A DNA stretch of 64,000 bases from Methyloceanibacter caenitepidi (lineage in GTDB: Bacteria > Pseudomonadota > Alphaproteobacteria > Rhizobiales > Methyloligellaceae). Shown one piece after another: positions 17,765 through 28,662 of the stretch. The notes beneath the pieces were generated by a model, which did not search any database, was not told the origin of the DNA, and was given only the letters and a program-made list of their open reading frames with translations. Within the stretch, counting starts at the first letter, position 1; every line of letters starts with the position of its first letter. The position numbers and the translations under genes were made by a program. The stretch covers positions 930,001 through 994,000 of the forward strand of contig NZ_AP014648.1 of NCBI RefSeq assembly GCF_000828475.1, in the 5' to 3' direction.

Positions 17765-20272
17765 CTACCACCTTGCCTTCATGGTCGCGAAGGCTTGGGT
17801 GGGGGCGCCGTACGAGATGTTGTTGTTGTTGTGCGACGAGATCCAATATTCCGTGTTGAACATGTTCTCAATATTGACCTGCGCGGACCAGTGCTCGTTG
17901 AGATCGTAGTAGACGGCCCCGTCGACGCGGGTGTAGCCCGGCACCTTGACCGCATTGTCCGCCTCCGCGAACCAACCAGCCTGATGGATGACGCCAAGGC
18001 CGAAGCCCCACTTCTCCGTGAGCTGATATTTGTTCCAAAGGGAGAAGGTGTCGACCGGCACGGACTCGACGGAATTGCCGACTAGCGCCACGTCGTCGCC
18101 CGCAAATACGATTTCCGAATCCGTGTGGGCATAGCCGCCGAACACTTGCCATTTGTCCGTCACGTAGCCGCTGATCTCGATCTCCTGACCGCGCGTACGC
18201 GTCAGACCGCGTGCGAATGTATCGGGCCCGATGGTGACGGCCTGATTGTCGCGATCGAGTTGGTAGATTGCGCCTTGCAGCAGCAACCGGGGCTTGATGG
18301 TCCACTTGAAGCCCGTCTCGTAGTTCTCAAAGGTTTCGGGCTCGAGCTCCGAAGCCGTGACGCTGAGCGCGCCGAAATTGTCGCCGTTGGCGGGGAGGAA
18401 CGACCGGGCGTAGCTCGCGTACAGATGGAAGTTCTCCCACGGCTTGAGAACGCCACCGACGCGCGGCGACCACTCGTCATCGACCCGGGACGTCCGAAAG
18501 TCGTTGAGCCCATCCTCGAAGCTCACATCGAACCGGTCGAAACGAATACCGCCGATCAACTCGAAGTAACGCGTGATCTCGAACTGGTCCTGGATAAAGG
18601 CGCTCGTGGTGTCGAGATCGGTGAAGCGCCGCCGGTTCGGGACGTTGTAAAGGGTTCTTCTAAAGATCGTTGGGTTCGCCGCCGGCACATTGACCGTGAA
18701 GATGCCGGAGCCCGGAAAGTCGAAGGTCGGCAGATTGCGGTATGCGTCGTTGCTTTGGATGCCGAACTCAAATCCGCCCACCAACGTATGCCGGAAGTGC
18801 TCTCCATGCGCGAACGAGTAGGAGAAGTCGGTCTGATTCACGAAGTTCTGTCGGGCTTCGGAATTCTGATAGCCGTTGAGCTCAACGAGGCCCGGCCCCG
18901 GTCCGTTGACCGGCGATGACGCGAAGATGTTCTGGTAGAGCTTGTCGTAGTCGGCGAAGAAGGTGTGGTTGCGCATCTGCACGCCGCTCTTGGTCTCGTG
19001 TTCCAGCGTCGCCGTCGCCACGTGCCCGTCGAAGTTCGTGAAGCTCGCATTCGGTTGACCGAAATAGGTCTCGATCGGGTACTCGAACGGTACGCCTGCG
19101 ATCGAAGGGCCGCCGCGATCGACATTCTGATCGTGCGTCTTGTACTCGTAGCTGAAATGCAGGGTCGTGCGCTCGCCGAGCTTGAAACCCAGGGTCGGAT
19201 TGATGCCGTAGCGTTCCAACCAGGAGAAATCGCGGAACGTCTCGGAATCCTCATACATCGCATTCAGACGGAACGCAGCATTGGGTGAGATCGCCTGACC
19301 GACATCCGCCGTGCCGCGGGCGCGGCCCCAGCTTCCGAGCTGAAGGGTGGCTTCGTAGATGGGGATGCCGTCCGCGCGCTTGGTCACGCGGTTGATGACG
19401 CCACCGCCGCCACCACGGCCGAAGATCATGGCGTTTGGCCCCTTGAGCACCTCGATGGTCTGGACGTTGTAGAGATCGCGGAAGGTCTCGATATCGTCGC
19501 GCACGCCGTCAACGAAGAAGTCGGCCGTCGTCTCCTGGCCGCGGAACGTAAGCTGGTCCCGGTGTCCTTCGCCCTGCTGCACAGCGATACCCGGAACGTA
19601 GAGCAGCGCCTGACCGAGCGTGTTGGCGCCCTGGTCCTCGGCGAGCTCCTCCGGGATGATGGAAACCGTGCCGGGGATGTTCATGATCAGCGTATTGGTC
19701 TTCGTCGCTGAGGACGTGCCGGCAGCGTAATAGCCGTCGACGCCGGACGAGCCGCGATTGAGCGTGTCGCCGTCGACCGGAAGATCGAAGATTGCCTCCT
19801 CGATGGCTTCCTGCGAGGCGAACCCGCCATCGGCGGTCGACGAAGGTGCCGATGTGTTCGACGGGGCCGGCTGTGCGGCGCGCGCTCGTCTGCTCGGCTC
19901 AGGGCGCGAGTAGGGCGTCGGGTCGGCTTCGGCGGCCGCCACTGGAGCCGCCGGCTCGGGATCTGCTTGCTGTTCGATCACCACCGGCGGAACTGAAGTC
20001 TCGATGGGGGCTTCTCTTGCAGGGCCGTCCACCGTGCCTTCCGGGGCCGAGCCGGCAGCGCCCGCGCCGGCTTCGCCGTTGGAGCCAGCTTTGTTAGTTA
20101 TCTCCGCATTTCCTTCCGCCGCGCCGGCGGCCCCCTCTTGCGCGCGCGCCAGCTCGCCCGGAAGAAGCATGAAGGCGGCCGACGCGGAAAGCGCCAGAAG
20201 CCTTGATCTGGAGACGGAAAGATAGCTCGAGGCACGCGCTGGCCTAGCGGCGCCGCTGACACGGAGTTCCAT
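17765..20272 (-). CDS. TonB-dependent siderophore-type outer-membrane receptor
   Basis: 835 aa from the ATG at 20272, which has GAGGGG just upstream and puts a signal peptide at the N terminus (cleavage near A-R-A-Q-E). Residues ~45-190 are an Ala/Pro/Glu-rich low-complexity linker rather than a standard signalling domain. The plug domain follows (~190-320; N-I-P-G-T-V-S-I-I-P, D-G-V-R-D-D, V-L-K-G-P-N-A and a Gly run), then a 22-strand-type barrel ending M-K-A-R-W with a terminal aromatic. The plug resembles the ferric-siderophore class. No siderophore biosynthesis or ABC import genes are nearby. Confidence 0.88.
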   Translation of the reverse strand: MELRVSGAARPARASSYLSVSRSRLLALSASAAFMLLPGELARAQEGAAGAAEGNAEITNKAGSNGEAGAGAAGSAPEGTVDGPAREAPIETSVPPVVIEQQADPEPAAPVAAAEADPTPYSRPEPSRRARAAQPAPSNTSAPSSTADGGFASQEAIEEAIFDLPVDGDTLNRGSSGVDGYYAAGTSSATKTNTLIMNIPGTVSIIPEELAEDQGANTLGQALLYVPGIAVQQGEGHRDQLTFRGQETTADFFVDGVRDDIETFRDLYNVQTIEVLKGPNAMIFGRGGGGGVINRVTKRADGIPIYEATLQLGSWGRARGTADVGQAISPNAAFRLNAMYEDSETFRDFSWLERYGINPTLGFKLGERTTLHFSYEYKTHDQNVDRGGPSIAGVPFEYPIETYFGQPNASFTNFDGHVATATLEHETKSGVQMRNHTFFADYDKLYQNIFASSPVNGPGPGLVELNGYQNSEARQNFVNQTDFSYSFAHGEHFRHTLVGGFEFGIQSNDAYRNLPTFDFPGSGIFTVNVPAANPTIFRRTLYNVPNRRRFTDLDTTSAFIQDQFEITRYFELIGGIRFDRFDVSFEDGLNDFRTSRVDDEWSPRVGGVLKPWENFHLYASYARSFLPANGDNFGALSVTASELEPETFENYETGFKWTIKPRLLLQGAIYQLDRDNQAVTIGPDTFARGLTRTRGQEIEISGYVTDKWQVFGGYAHTDSEIVFAGDDVALVGNSVESVPVDTFSLWNKYQLTEKWGFGLGVIHQAGWFAEADNAVKVPGYTRVDGAVYYDLNEHWSAQVNIENMFNTEYWISSHNNNNISYGAPTQAFATMKARW

Positions 20273-20397
20273 GATTATCCCCTCAGTCTGACATACCCCC
20301 GAGGGTGCGCTTTGTCTGATGCGAAGCTGTTCCCTCAGCCGCACAGTGCGCGCGGCCCAAACAGCATAGCGGTACCAGCAGGTACGCATGGAGTGCA

Positions 20398-20412
20398 TTG
20401 TTCTAAAGACAA
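20398..20412. promoter_or_regulatory. Possible iron-regulator site upstream of TonB receptor
   Basis: An AT-rich imperfect palindrome with TTGT and ACAA ends around TCTAAAG, 126 nt before the receptor start. It loosely recalls iron-responsive (Irr/Fur-type) sites. This is a weak match by eye only. Confidence 0.2.
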
Positions 20413-20548
20413 TAGTTGAGCACGCTGCATGTATCAGGCCGACCCGATATCGGGCCCATACCCAAAGCAAAGAGCAATAAGGCCGGGCGGGAGCCCGCTG
20501 AGGCGGCTCAAGACGGCTGCCCTTTTCACTTAGAACTCAGCAAGCGTC

Positions 20549-22093
20549 CTAGAGAATGCCTTGTTGAACGCGCTCGAGGCAGCGCTGTGCGACCTCCATG
20601 ACCGAGCCGCTGGTTTCGACGCAGTCGAAATCCATGGGCCCAAGGTCGTATGAAAGCTGTTCGCTGACAACGGATGGCGTAGCGTCGGAGACATCACCGA
20701 CACGGTTGGCCACGCGCTCTTTCAGGAGGTCTGCAGGCAAGTCGAGCCAAAGCCCCTTGAAGGCGACCCCGTATTCTCCGGCAAGGGCGGCGATTGCCTC
20801 GCGCTCCTCGGCTTTGGCATGAACGGCGTCGACGATGACCGACCGGCCGCCTTCGAGGGCGAAGCGGGCGCGTTTGCGGCACACCGCGTATACAAGCGCA
20901 GAAGCCTCAGGCGTGTAAGCGCTTTGCGGCAATGTCGCATGGAACTCCACGCCGAACAGGCGCTTGCGCTCGACATCGCTGCGGACGATCACCGCGCCGG
21001 GGAATGCTCCGATCTCGTGAGCGATCGCGCGGGCGATCGTCGATTTTCCGCTCCCGGACAACCCACCCAACGCAATCAGCTTCGGCGCGTGAGGCGCAAG
21101 AAAAAGGCCCGCGAGCTCAAATAGTTCGCGTGCTTGATCGCGCGCTTTAGCGGCCTGTACGGGCGTAGCATGTTCTGCTCGCAAGAGGGCTACCTTGGCT
21201 CTGATCACCGCGCGCATGGAGAGGAACAAGGGCAGCGCAGCGAGGCCAATGAGATTCGCAGTCTCGCTTCGGTCGAGATAGCTGTTGAGGAGCGCGTTGG
21301 CGTGGGCCGCGAGGTGCTGCTTGCCGAGATCCATCAGCAAGAAGCCCAGATCGTAAAGTACATCGATTGTTGCGAGCCTATCGTCGAACTCGAGCGCATC
21401 GAACAGCACCGGTTTTCCCCTAATCTCGACAATGTTTCCGAGATGGAGGTCGCCATGGCACTGGCGAACGAAGCCCGTGTTCGTCCGGTGCTTCAGGAGC
21501 GGCCGGAGTTCATCCATGGCCGTGCGTGTCCGCGATATGAGCGCGTCTGCTGAGGCACGCGGGAAGACGTCGTCAGCCAATTTCTTCAGGACATCTTCGT
21601 GCTCGGAGACGATTGCCTCGAGTGGCGCAACGCCCTGGTCGCTGGTCAGGGTGCGGTCCGCGGCGCGATGAAGTGCGGAGACCTCAGACGCAAGCTCGCG
21701 CATTGACTCGAGCTTGAGGCGCCCCTCGTGCGCCATAAGGTCATAAAGGCCCTTTTGGTCGAAGCGGCGCATGACCAGCACCCAATCGACGGGCTCACCC
21801 GGGCCCCGCAGGCGCAGTTTGCCGTCGGCATCGACCGCAAGTGGGACGACCTCCAAATAGAGCTGCGGTGCTGTTCTGGAGTTGAGGCGAAGCTCGTTGA
21901 GGCAGGCCTGGTGCCGTTTTTCGAGCGTGGAAAAATCGAGAAACGGGAGCCGCACGGCGCGTTTGAGCTTGTATGCGAAATCGCCCGCGAGAAACACAAA
22001 CGACGCGTGGGTCTCTATCCGATCGATGACCGCGGGCGCAGGATCGTAGGCTGCGGCCCGAGACATGAATTCGACGATCTTGGCTTGTTCCAA
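20549..22093 (-). CDS. Bifunctional aminoglycoside-phosphotransferase-like / P-loop ATPase protein
   Basis: 514 aa. The N-terminal ~330 residues have a protein-kinase-like phosphotransferase fold: Y-K-L-K near 43, catalytic loop H-G-D-L-H-L-G-N near 215 and metal-site F-D-A-L-E-F-D-D shortly after. The C-terminal ~175 residues are a P-loop kinase with G-L-S-G-S-G-K-S-T and downstream R-S-D-V-E-R-K-R, resembling gluconate-kinase-like small-molecule kinases. This two-domain architecture is common in proteobacteria, but its substrate is not established. No antibiotic-resistance role should be assumed from the family name. The gene is monocistronic. Confidence 0.82.
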   Translation of the reverse strand: MEQAKIVEFMSRAAAYDPAPAVIDRIETHASFVFLAGDFAYKLKRAVRLPFLDFSTLEKRHQACLNELRLNSRTAPQLYLEVVPLAVDADGKLRLRGPGEPVDWVLVMRRFDQKGLYDLMAHEGRLKLESMRELASEVSALHRAADRTLTSDQGVAPLEAIVSEHEDVLKKLADDVFPRASADALISRTRTAMDELRPLLKHRTNTGFVRQCHGDLHLGNIVEIRGKPVLFDALEFDDRLATIDVLYDLGFLLMDLGKQHLAAHANALLNSYLDRSETANLIGLAALPLFLSMRAVIRAKVALLRAEHATPVQAAKARDQARELFELAGLFLAPHAPKLIALGGLSGSGKSTIARAIAHEIGAFPGAVIVRSDVERKRLFGVEFHATLPQSAYTPEASALVYAVCRKRARFALEGGRSVIVDAVHAKAEEREAIAALAGEYGVAFKGLWLDLPADLLKERVANRVGDVSDATPSVVSEQLSYDLGPMDFDCVETSGSVMEVAQRCLERVQQGIL

Positions 22094-22244
22094 AAAACTG
22101 CCATTCGAGTTTGACTATCCAAACCTCTCATAGCACAGCGACGCGCCTCGGCCTTGGAAGTGCCGACAACTGCTTTGAGACGCAAAGCAGTTGGATTTAT
22201 GTCGTAAAGCAGCGCGGAGCGCGCGCAACCGACCGGCAGGCCTG

Positions 22245-22421
22245 CTAGGTGCGGCCACCGGTGGTGTCTTCCGACGTGTCGCCGTCTGCCGAGGCCACGC
22301 TCTCGATCTGATCGAACTCGATCTCGTCGTCGGATCGGGTCAAAGTCGCGGACGGTACAAAGCTCAAGCCATAGACGAGGCCAACAAGGACCACGCTGGT
22401 TAGTAGCGATAGGATCGACAT
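22245..22421 (-). CDS. Small membrane-anchored acidic protein
   Basis: 58 aa. One N-terminal hydrophobic helix (~4-23) precedes an acidic Asp/Glu/Ser/Thr-rich tail. The start is chosen at the ATG with GGGGAG 7 nt upstream; the longer frame upstream has no ribosome site. No family recognised. It may be an anchored or secreted peptide. Confidence 0.5.
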   Translation of the reverse strand: MSILSLLTSVVLVGLVYGLSFVPSATLTRSDDEIEFDQIESVASADGDTSEDTTGGRT

Positions 22422-22711
22422 TTTGTTACTCCCCTCCCTCAATTTGTCTCTATCTGACAGGGGAAGGGGGCACGGGCTCGACAGAATCCGGGCAACTCTG
22501 GGGCCTTTGCCGCCTCCCGCGCCACACGGACGCCCCAAGGCTTACGGCTTCGTAAACACCGCCCGCCCGCCGGAGGCCTTTTGGCATCGAGGGCGGCCCC
22601 ATTCAAAAAACGGCGACTGTGACATGTAGGGCACAGCTTCCGGCCCCGGGTTGGGCTATAAGAGTCCCATCAACTGTCGATTCTGCAGGGAATTTTTTGG
22701 GGGATCCAACC

Positions 22712-22822
22712 ATGCGCATGTTCATCGCTCTTGCGATCATCGTTTCTGCCACGCTCGGCCTGGGCGGTTGCTTCGGCCACCACGAGAAGGCCGTCGTCGT
22801 TGAGCCGTTGAAGCTCGGCTAA
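22712..22822 (+). CDS. 36-aa predicted lipoprotein
   Basis: A tiny gene: ATG at 22712 with GGGGGA 7 nt upstream and TAA at 22822. The product has a hydrophobic signal of ~18 residues ending in lipobox L-G-G-C, leaving a 17-residue lipidated peptide that starts C-F-G-H-H-E-K. TATAAG near 22658 could be its -10 element, and a textbook terminator follows 48 nt after the stop. This complete transcription unit supports a real gene. It resembles the entericidin-like class of tiny lipoproteins in size only. Confidence 0.65.
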   Translation: MRMFIALAIIVSATLGLGGCFGHHEKAVVVEPLKLG

Positions 22823-22870
22823 ACAGCTGACGACGAGGTAGCTAAGCAGTCTATCTCTACGGCAATGCCA

Positions 22871-22905
22871 ACCCCGGCCAGGGAAACCTGGCCGGGGTCT
22901 TTGCG
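22871..22905 (+). terminator. Strong rho-independent terminator
   Basis: A perfect 12-bp stem (ACCCCGGCCAGG and its complement, 22871-22882 and 22887-22898) closed by a GAAA tetraloop and followed by CTTTGCG. It is placed to end the 36-aa lipoprotein transcript. Confidence 0.8.
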
Positions 22906-23094
22906 TTTGGGGGCCGCCTTTGCGCAAAGCGCGTGCGCGTCGGGTACGCGGAGCCCCTGGAGCCGACGCCGACGGCCGGTGGCCCGAGTGAAACCGGGCC
23001 GCGCGATGCCCGCCATAGCCAAGGGTCTGCGGGGCCCCGAACGGGCCCGCGAAGCAATCGTGTTGTGGGAAGAAATCCGTATCTGCCGAGCGGG

Positions 23095-23310
23095 CTAAAG
23101 CCAGCCGAGCGCCTTGGCTTCGTTGTAGGCGGCCTTCCAAGCTTCGGCCGCAAAGGACGCCTCTTGGCCGCTGATGCTCGGCGCTGTCAGGAGTTCGCTC
23201 GCTTCGAGCATGCGCCACTGAGCATTTCGCTGGAATGTCAAAGCATAGGACGTTCCGGGACGGGTCACGCGAAGACCGTTCTCAAGCACTTCTACGTCGA
23301 TGTCGCTCAT
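23095..23310 (-). CDS. Small cytoplasmic protein of unknown function
   Basis: 71 aa from an ATG with AGAAGGA about 10 nt upstream; the frame extends further but without a ribosome site. It is a soluble mixed alpha/beta sequence with a conserved-looking end, A-W-K-A-A-Y-N-E-A-K-A-L-G-W-L. It is divergent from the sulfatase gene. No family recognised. Confidence 0.55.
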   Translation of the reverse strand: MSDIDVEVLENGLRVTRPGTSYALTFQRNAQWRMLEASELLTAPSISGQEASFAAEAWKAAYNEAKALGWL

Positions 23311-23637
23311 GACGCTCGCAATCCTTCTGAAACGACTGGACACGACTCCGGCAGTCTCTGATTGCATGTGTGCAGACAAGAGGCGGAAAATCAAGCGCGG
23401 CTTGCCGGCTCCAAATGTCACGGTGGGCCAGGCCTCGCCCGCGAGCCCCGGCCTGGTCCACCTCCCCGTTGCACGTCGTCAAAGGTGACGGGAGCGTTCA
23501 TAGGTTCGTCACTTGATCTGGCGGATTTGGCCACGATAATCGCCGCTCACCGACTGAGTGGCCGGCAGGGCCTGACGGTTCTTCTGGCGAACCAATCTTT
23601 TCCAACAGCTATCAAGTCCAACCGAAAGGAAGGCTTC
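23311..23637. other. Divergent intergenic region upstream of first sulfatase
   Basis: 327 bases between the divergent 71-aa protein and first arylsulfatase genes. It must hold both promoters and the sulfatase ribosome site (GGAAGG, 4 nt before ATG 23638). The sulfatase frame stays open through much of it, but the signal peptide begins only at 23638. I see no clear palindromic operator. Confidence 0.4.
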
Positions 23638-25398
23638 ATGTTTCGGCAAGTTTCGACAGGGCTCTGCGCGACAGCGCTGTTGTGCCTGATCGGCGGCGCT
23701 GCTGTCGCACAATCCAATACTCGCGGATCGACGACGGGGCCGACGAGCGCACCCGGCCACAATCATCCCGAGCAATACATCCATCTCGAGGCCAAGAAGC
23801 CGGCACCGAACATGTACCCGGTGATCAGGCACGAGGAGCTCGAGCGGAACGCTACCGACAAGCTGGCGGCGCTGGCCGAAAAGACCGGCAAGAAGCCGAA
23901 TATCCTGATTTTCCTTTTGGATGATGTCGGCTGGATGGATCCGGGCTTCAACGGCGGCGGTGTTTCCGTCGGCAATGCGACGCCCGAGATGGACAAGTAC
24001 GCAGCGGAAGGACTGATCCTGACCTCCGCCTACTCCACCCCGTCCTGTTCGCCGACCCGCGCGACCATCCACACGGGCCAGAATCCGCTTCATCACGGGA
24101 TTCTGCGGCCCCCGATGTACGGCGAGGCCGGTGGTCTCGACGGCGCCACGACCATGCCCATGCTTCTGCAAAAGGAAGGGTACGTCACACAGGGCGTCGG
24201 CAAGTGGCACATGGGCGAGAACACGGGGTCGCTGCCGCAGAACGTCGGCTATGACGACTATGTCGGCTTCCTGGGCGTGTCGGACATGTACACCGAGTGG
24301 CGCGATGTCTACTTCAATCCGGAGGTCGCGCTGTCGCCGGATCGCTTTGCGATGATGGAGAAGGACAACTTTGATCATTACGAGGTGCACTGCACCCCGG
24401 CGGACAAGGACAAGTGCCAGAACGGCAGGCTCATCGACCTCGATTACATCAAGGACCTCGATACGCACTGGATGGATGTCAGTCTGGCCTTCCTCGACAA
24501 GATGAAGGGCTCGGACAAGCCGTTCTACCTCTATCACGCGACGCGCGGCTGCCATTTCGACAACTATCCGCCGGACGAGTGGGCGGGCCGGTCCATGGCG
24601 CGCACGGCCTACTCGGACTGCATGGTGCGGATGGACCATGTCTTCGGCCGCCTGATGAAGAAGCTTGAGGAAATCGGCGAAGCGGAGAATACGCTGGTGA
24701 TCCTCACCTCCGACAACGGTCCGGAGTGCGAGATCCCGCCCAGCGGCCGTACCCCGTTCCGGGGATGCAAGGGCTCGAGCTGGGAAGGCGGCGTCCGTGT
24801 GCCGACCTTCGTATATTGGAAAGGCATGGTCGCTCCCCGCAAGTCGGATCAGTTGTTCGATTTGGCGGACATCTTGCCGACAGCGCTGCATCTTGCCGGC
24901 TATCCCGGGGCCAAGCTTGCGGGGCTCTTCTCCGACAAGACCTATATCGACGGCGTCGATCAGGCGGCCTTCCTGGTCGCCGACAAGGGCCTGTCGGCCC
25001 GCCGCAGCCGCATTTACACGATGAACCAGTATTACTCCGCGATCCGGATCGACGAGTTCAAGGCGACGATCACGGGCCAGATCGAGGACGGCATCATGAA
25101 GCGCGGCTACACGGGCGGCTTTTCCGGGTCTGTCTTCACCGACACCGGCGGGGCGGTCGTGGTCAATCTCTATACCAACCCGCAGGAGGACGTCTCGATC
25201 GGCGTCCGCCATATCCCGATGTCCGTGCCGCTCGGCACCACCGGCGGCTGGTACTTGAAGGAGCTGTTCGACTATCCGCCTCAGTTCAAGGTCGGCTTCA
25301 TGTCCAACAACCCGCCCATCTACGATACGATTCCCATTGGCGAGATGGCGGTGAAGGCCTGGATCAAGAAGCACGGCTTCGGCCGCTTCCAGAACTAG
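23638..25398 (+). CDS. Exported arylsulfatase (C-S-P-T-R type)
   Basis: 586 aa. A signal peptide (cleavage near A-V-A-Q) gives a periplasmic enzyme. The sulfatase fold begins near residue 88 with the metal ligands L-L-D-D-V-G (D95, D96). The catalytic motif C-S-P-T-R-A-T-I-H-T-G starts at C137, the Cys to be converted to formylglycine. K-W-H-M-G and T-S-D-N-G-P supply further active-site residues. It should hydrolyse sulfate esters in the periplasm; the substrate is unknown. No formylglycine-generating enzyme gene lies in the window. It is followed on the same strand by an outer-membrane protein, a second sulfatase and a phosphatase. Confidence 0.9.
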   Translation: MFRQVSTGLCATALLCLIGGAAVAQSNTRGSTTGPTSAPGHNHPEQYIHLEAKKPAPNMYPVIRHEELERNATDKLAALAEKTGKKPNILIFLLDDVGWMDPGFNGGGVSVGNATPEMDKYAAEGLILTSAYSTPSCSPTRATIHTGQNPLHHGILRPPMYGEAGGLDGATTMPMLLQKEGYVTQGVGKWHMGENTGSLPQNVGYDDYVGFLGVSDMYTEWRDVYFNPEVALSPDRFAMMEKDNFDHYEVHCTPADKDKCQNGRLIDLDYIKDLDTHWMDVSLAFLDKMKGSDKPFYLYHATRGCHFDNYPPDEWAGRSMARTAYSDCMVRMDHVFGRLMKKLEEIGEAENTLVILTSDNGPECEIPPSGRTPFRGCKGSSWEGGVRVPTFVYWKGMVAPRKSDQLFDLADILPTALHLAGYPGAKLAGLFSDKTYIDGVDQAAFLVADKGLSARRSRIYTMNQYYSAIRIDEFKATITGQIEDGIMKRGYTGGFSGSVFTDTGGAVVVNLYTNPQEDVSIGVRHIPMSVPLGTTGGWYLKELFDYPPQFKVGFMSNNPPIYDTIPIGEMAVKAWIKKHGFGRFQN

Positions 25399-25593
25399 GT
25401 AAGCGGTTCATAGATCCGCGACCGGGCTTGACGGTGTGCGCCGGCGCCGGCGCGCCCCGTCTCTTTTACAGGAGAGCCCAGGTTGTTGTTTCCGGGCAAC
25501 AGGTCTCGGGAATCCCGCGCGCCTGCGGAAATTCGATCAACGCCAAGTCAAAGCGGCATTAGTCTGCCCGATGGCGATATCGGGGGAATTGTC

Positions 25594-26730
25594 ATGTGGC
25601 GCAGCGTTGGTATCCGCATCATTGGAGGGCTGCTCTTGGGCGCCCTGGCGCCGCTGGCCGCCCAAGCCGAAGATGCCGCGCCAGCGCCGTCGGAGTGGAC
25701 CGTGACAGGCGGCTTCTATGGCTGGTTTCCCTGGGTGGAGGGCAGCACCGACGCCAATGGCGAAGACTTTAATATTTACGCGACGCCGATCGACCTCATC
25801 GAGAATTTCGATGCCCCGCCGATCATGGTCAATTTCGAAGCCAGCCGGGGGAAGTTCTCGTTCTGGGGTGACGCACTCTACGCGAAGTTCGCCTTTGGGG
25901 GCGACTTCGCTTCGGAGGCCCAGCCCATTCCGGTTCTGAGTGTCGGCGTCTCGGGACAGACCGAGACGGACTACACCCTCGGCGTCTATCAGTTTGGCGG
26001 GTTTTATCAGGTCGCCGATTTCGTCGGACAGCAAGGCAGCACGACGCTGGAGGTCGGCGCGGGCATGCGCTTCATCCAGCAGGAAATCCGGATCAAGGCG
26101 AAGATCGACGCCGCCGCTCAGGTCCGCCTGGGCAAGCTGGCGAACACCATCGAGCGCCGGATCCGGAAGATCGAGAACCAGGAGCAGCGCCTCCAGGCTC
26201 TTGCCGCCCTGAACGACGTTCGCCGGCAGGATCTGGACCAGAAGATCATTCGCGCCGGGGACAAGGGGCGCGAACGGCGCGTCGCTCAGCTTGAGAAGAG
26301 ACTCAAACGCGTCGACGATCGCGGTCAGGCCCTGGCTGCACTTGAGGCGGTCGAGAAGTTTCGTCTCGAACTACTGCGTGCCGCGCTTCGCATCGACGGC
26401 AAGGAATTCAACAATCAGTTCGCCTTTGTCGGAACGGGAAACTTGGATTGGGTTGACCCCACCATCGCCCTGCGCCTTCAGCACGACTTCGGGAACGGCC
26501 ACTCGGTTACGGCTACGGGCGACTTCGGCGGTTACAACGTCGAAGAAGGTCTCTCCAGCCAGATCGTGCTGACCTACGACATCGAGGGGACGTTGTGGGG
26601 CTTCGATACGACGACCTCGCTCGGCTACAAGGCCTTGTGGCTCAGCTACGAGGACGAGACGCCAAGAGGCGACGTCGGCATCAGCGCGTGGCTGCACGGT
26701 CCCATCGCCGAAGTCGCGCTTCGCTGGTAA
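25594..26730 (+). CDS. Outer-membrane protein with charged helical insertion
   Basis: 378 aa from the ATG with GGGGGA 6 nt upstream; signal peptide ends near A-Q-A-E. Residues ~35-165 and ~275-378 show alternating amphipathic strands, and the C terminus ends A-L-R-W with a terminal aromatic, as in outer-membrane barrels. Between them (~166-272) lies a strongly charged, heptad-like helical segment rich in Arg, Lys, Glu and Leu (for example I-E-R-R-I-R-K-I-E-N). A long coiled coil inserted in a small barrel is unusual. Position between two sulfatases suggests a role in binding or uptake of their substrate or product. No family recognised. Confidence 0.65.
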   Translation: MWRSVGIRIIGGLLLGALAPLAAQAEDAAPAPSEWTVTGGFYGWFPWVEGSTDANGEDFNIYATPIDLIENFDAPPIMVNFEASRGKFSFWGDALYAKFAFGGDFASEAQPIPVLSVGVSGQTETDYTLGVYQFGGFYQVADFVGQQGSTTLEVGAGMRFIQQEIRIKAKIDAAAQVRLGKLANTIERRIRKIENQEQRLQALAALNDVRRQDLDQKIIRAGDKGRERRVAQLEKRLKRVDDRGQALAALEAVEKFRLELLRAALRIDGKEFNNQFAFVGTGNLDWVDPTIALRLQHDFGNGHSVTATGDFGGYNVEEGLSSQIVLTYDIEGTLWGFDTTTSLGYKALWLSYEDETPRGDVGISAWLHGPIAEVALRW

Positions 26731-26968
26731 CGCCGGCGCCAAGCGTATGCGGACGAAACCCGGGACCTCTCTCGGACGTTCTTCCTGTGGTCGGAATGCG
26801 GTGTTCTTGAAAGGCACTGCTGGCACGAACTGACAAGGCCGCACCGTGAATCCCGATTAGAGAAACCGCACAGCGACGGTTACACTCTACGTGTGGTTGG
26901 GCGTCAGAACCCGACTAACCAATTGGGCCGCAGACGAATTTTCTGGCCCCCAACAGGAGAAGCGTCCC

Positions 26969-28576
<1,608 letters not shown>

Positions 28577-28590
28577 TCTGGCAGTCTCCG

Positions 28591-28625
28591 AGGGGCCGTC
28601 GGTTTGCGCTGACGGTCCCTTTTTC
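28591..28625 (+). terminator. Rho-independent terminator after second sulfatase
   Basis: A ~13-bp stem with G-U pairs, AGGGGCCGTCGGT against GCTGACGGTCCCT, a short loop and a T5 tract at 28620-28624. It ends the second sulfatase transcript. Confidence 0.8.
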
Positions 28626-28662
28626 CATCCGAGACTTTTCATTTGATTTCGGGGGAGCCGAG

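Noticed and set aside
23362..23637. Upstream extension of the first sulfatase by 92 codons
   Set aside because: The signal peptide and GGAAGG ribosome site place the start at 23638.
23509..25374. 621-codon minus-strand frame opposite the first sulfatase
   Set aside because: The plus strand has all sulfatase motifs, a signal peptide and a ribosome site; the minus frame has none.
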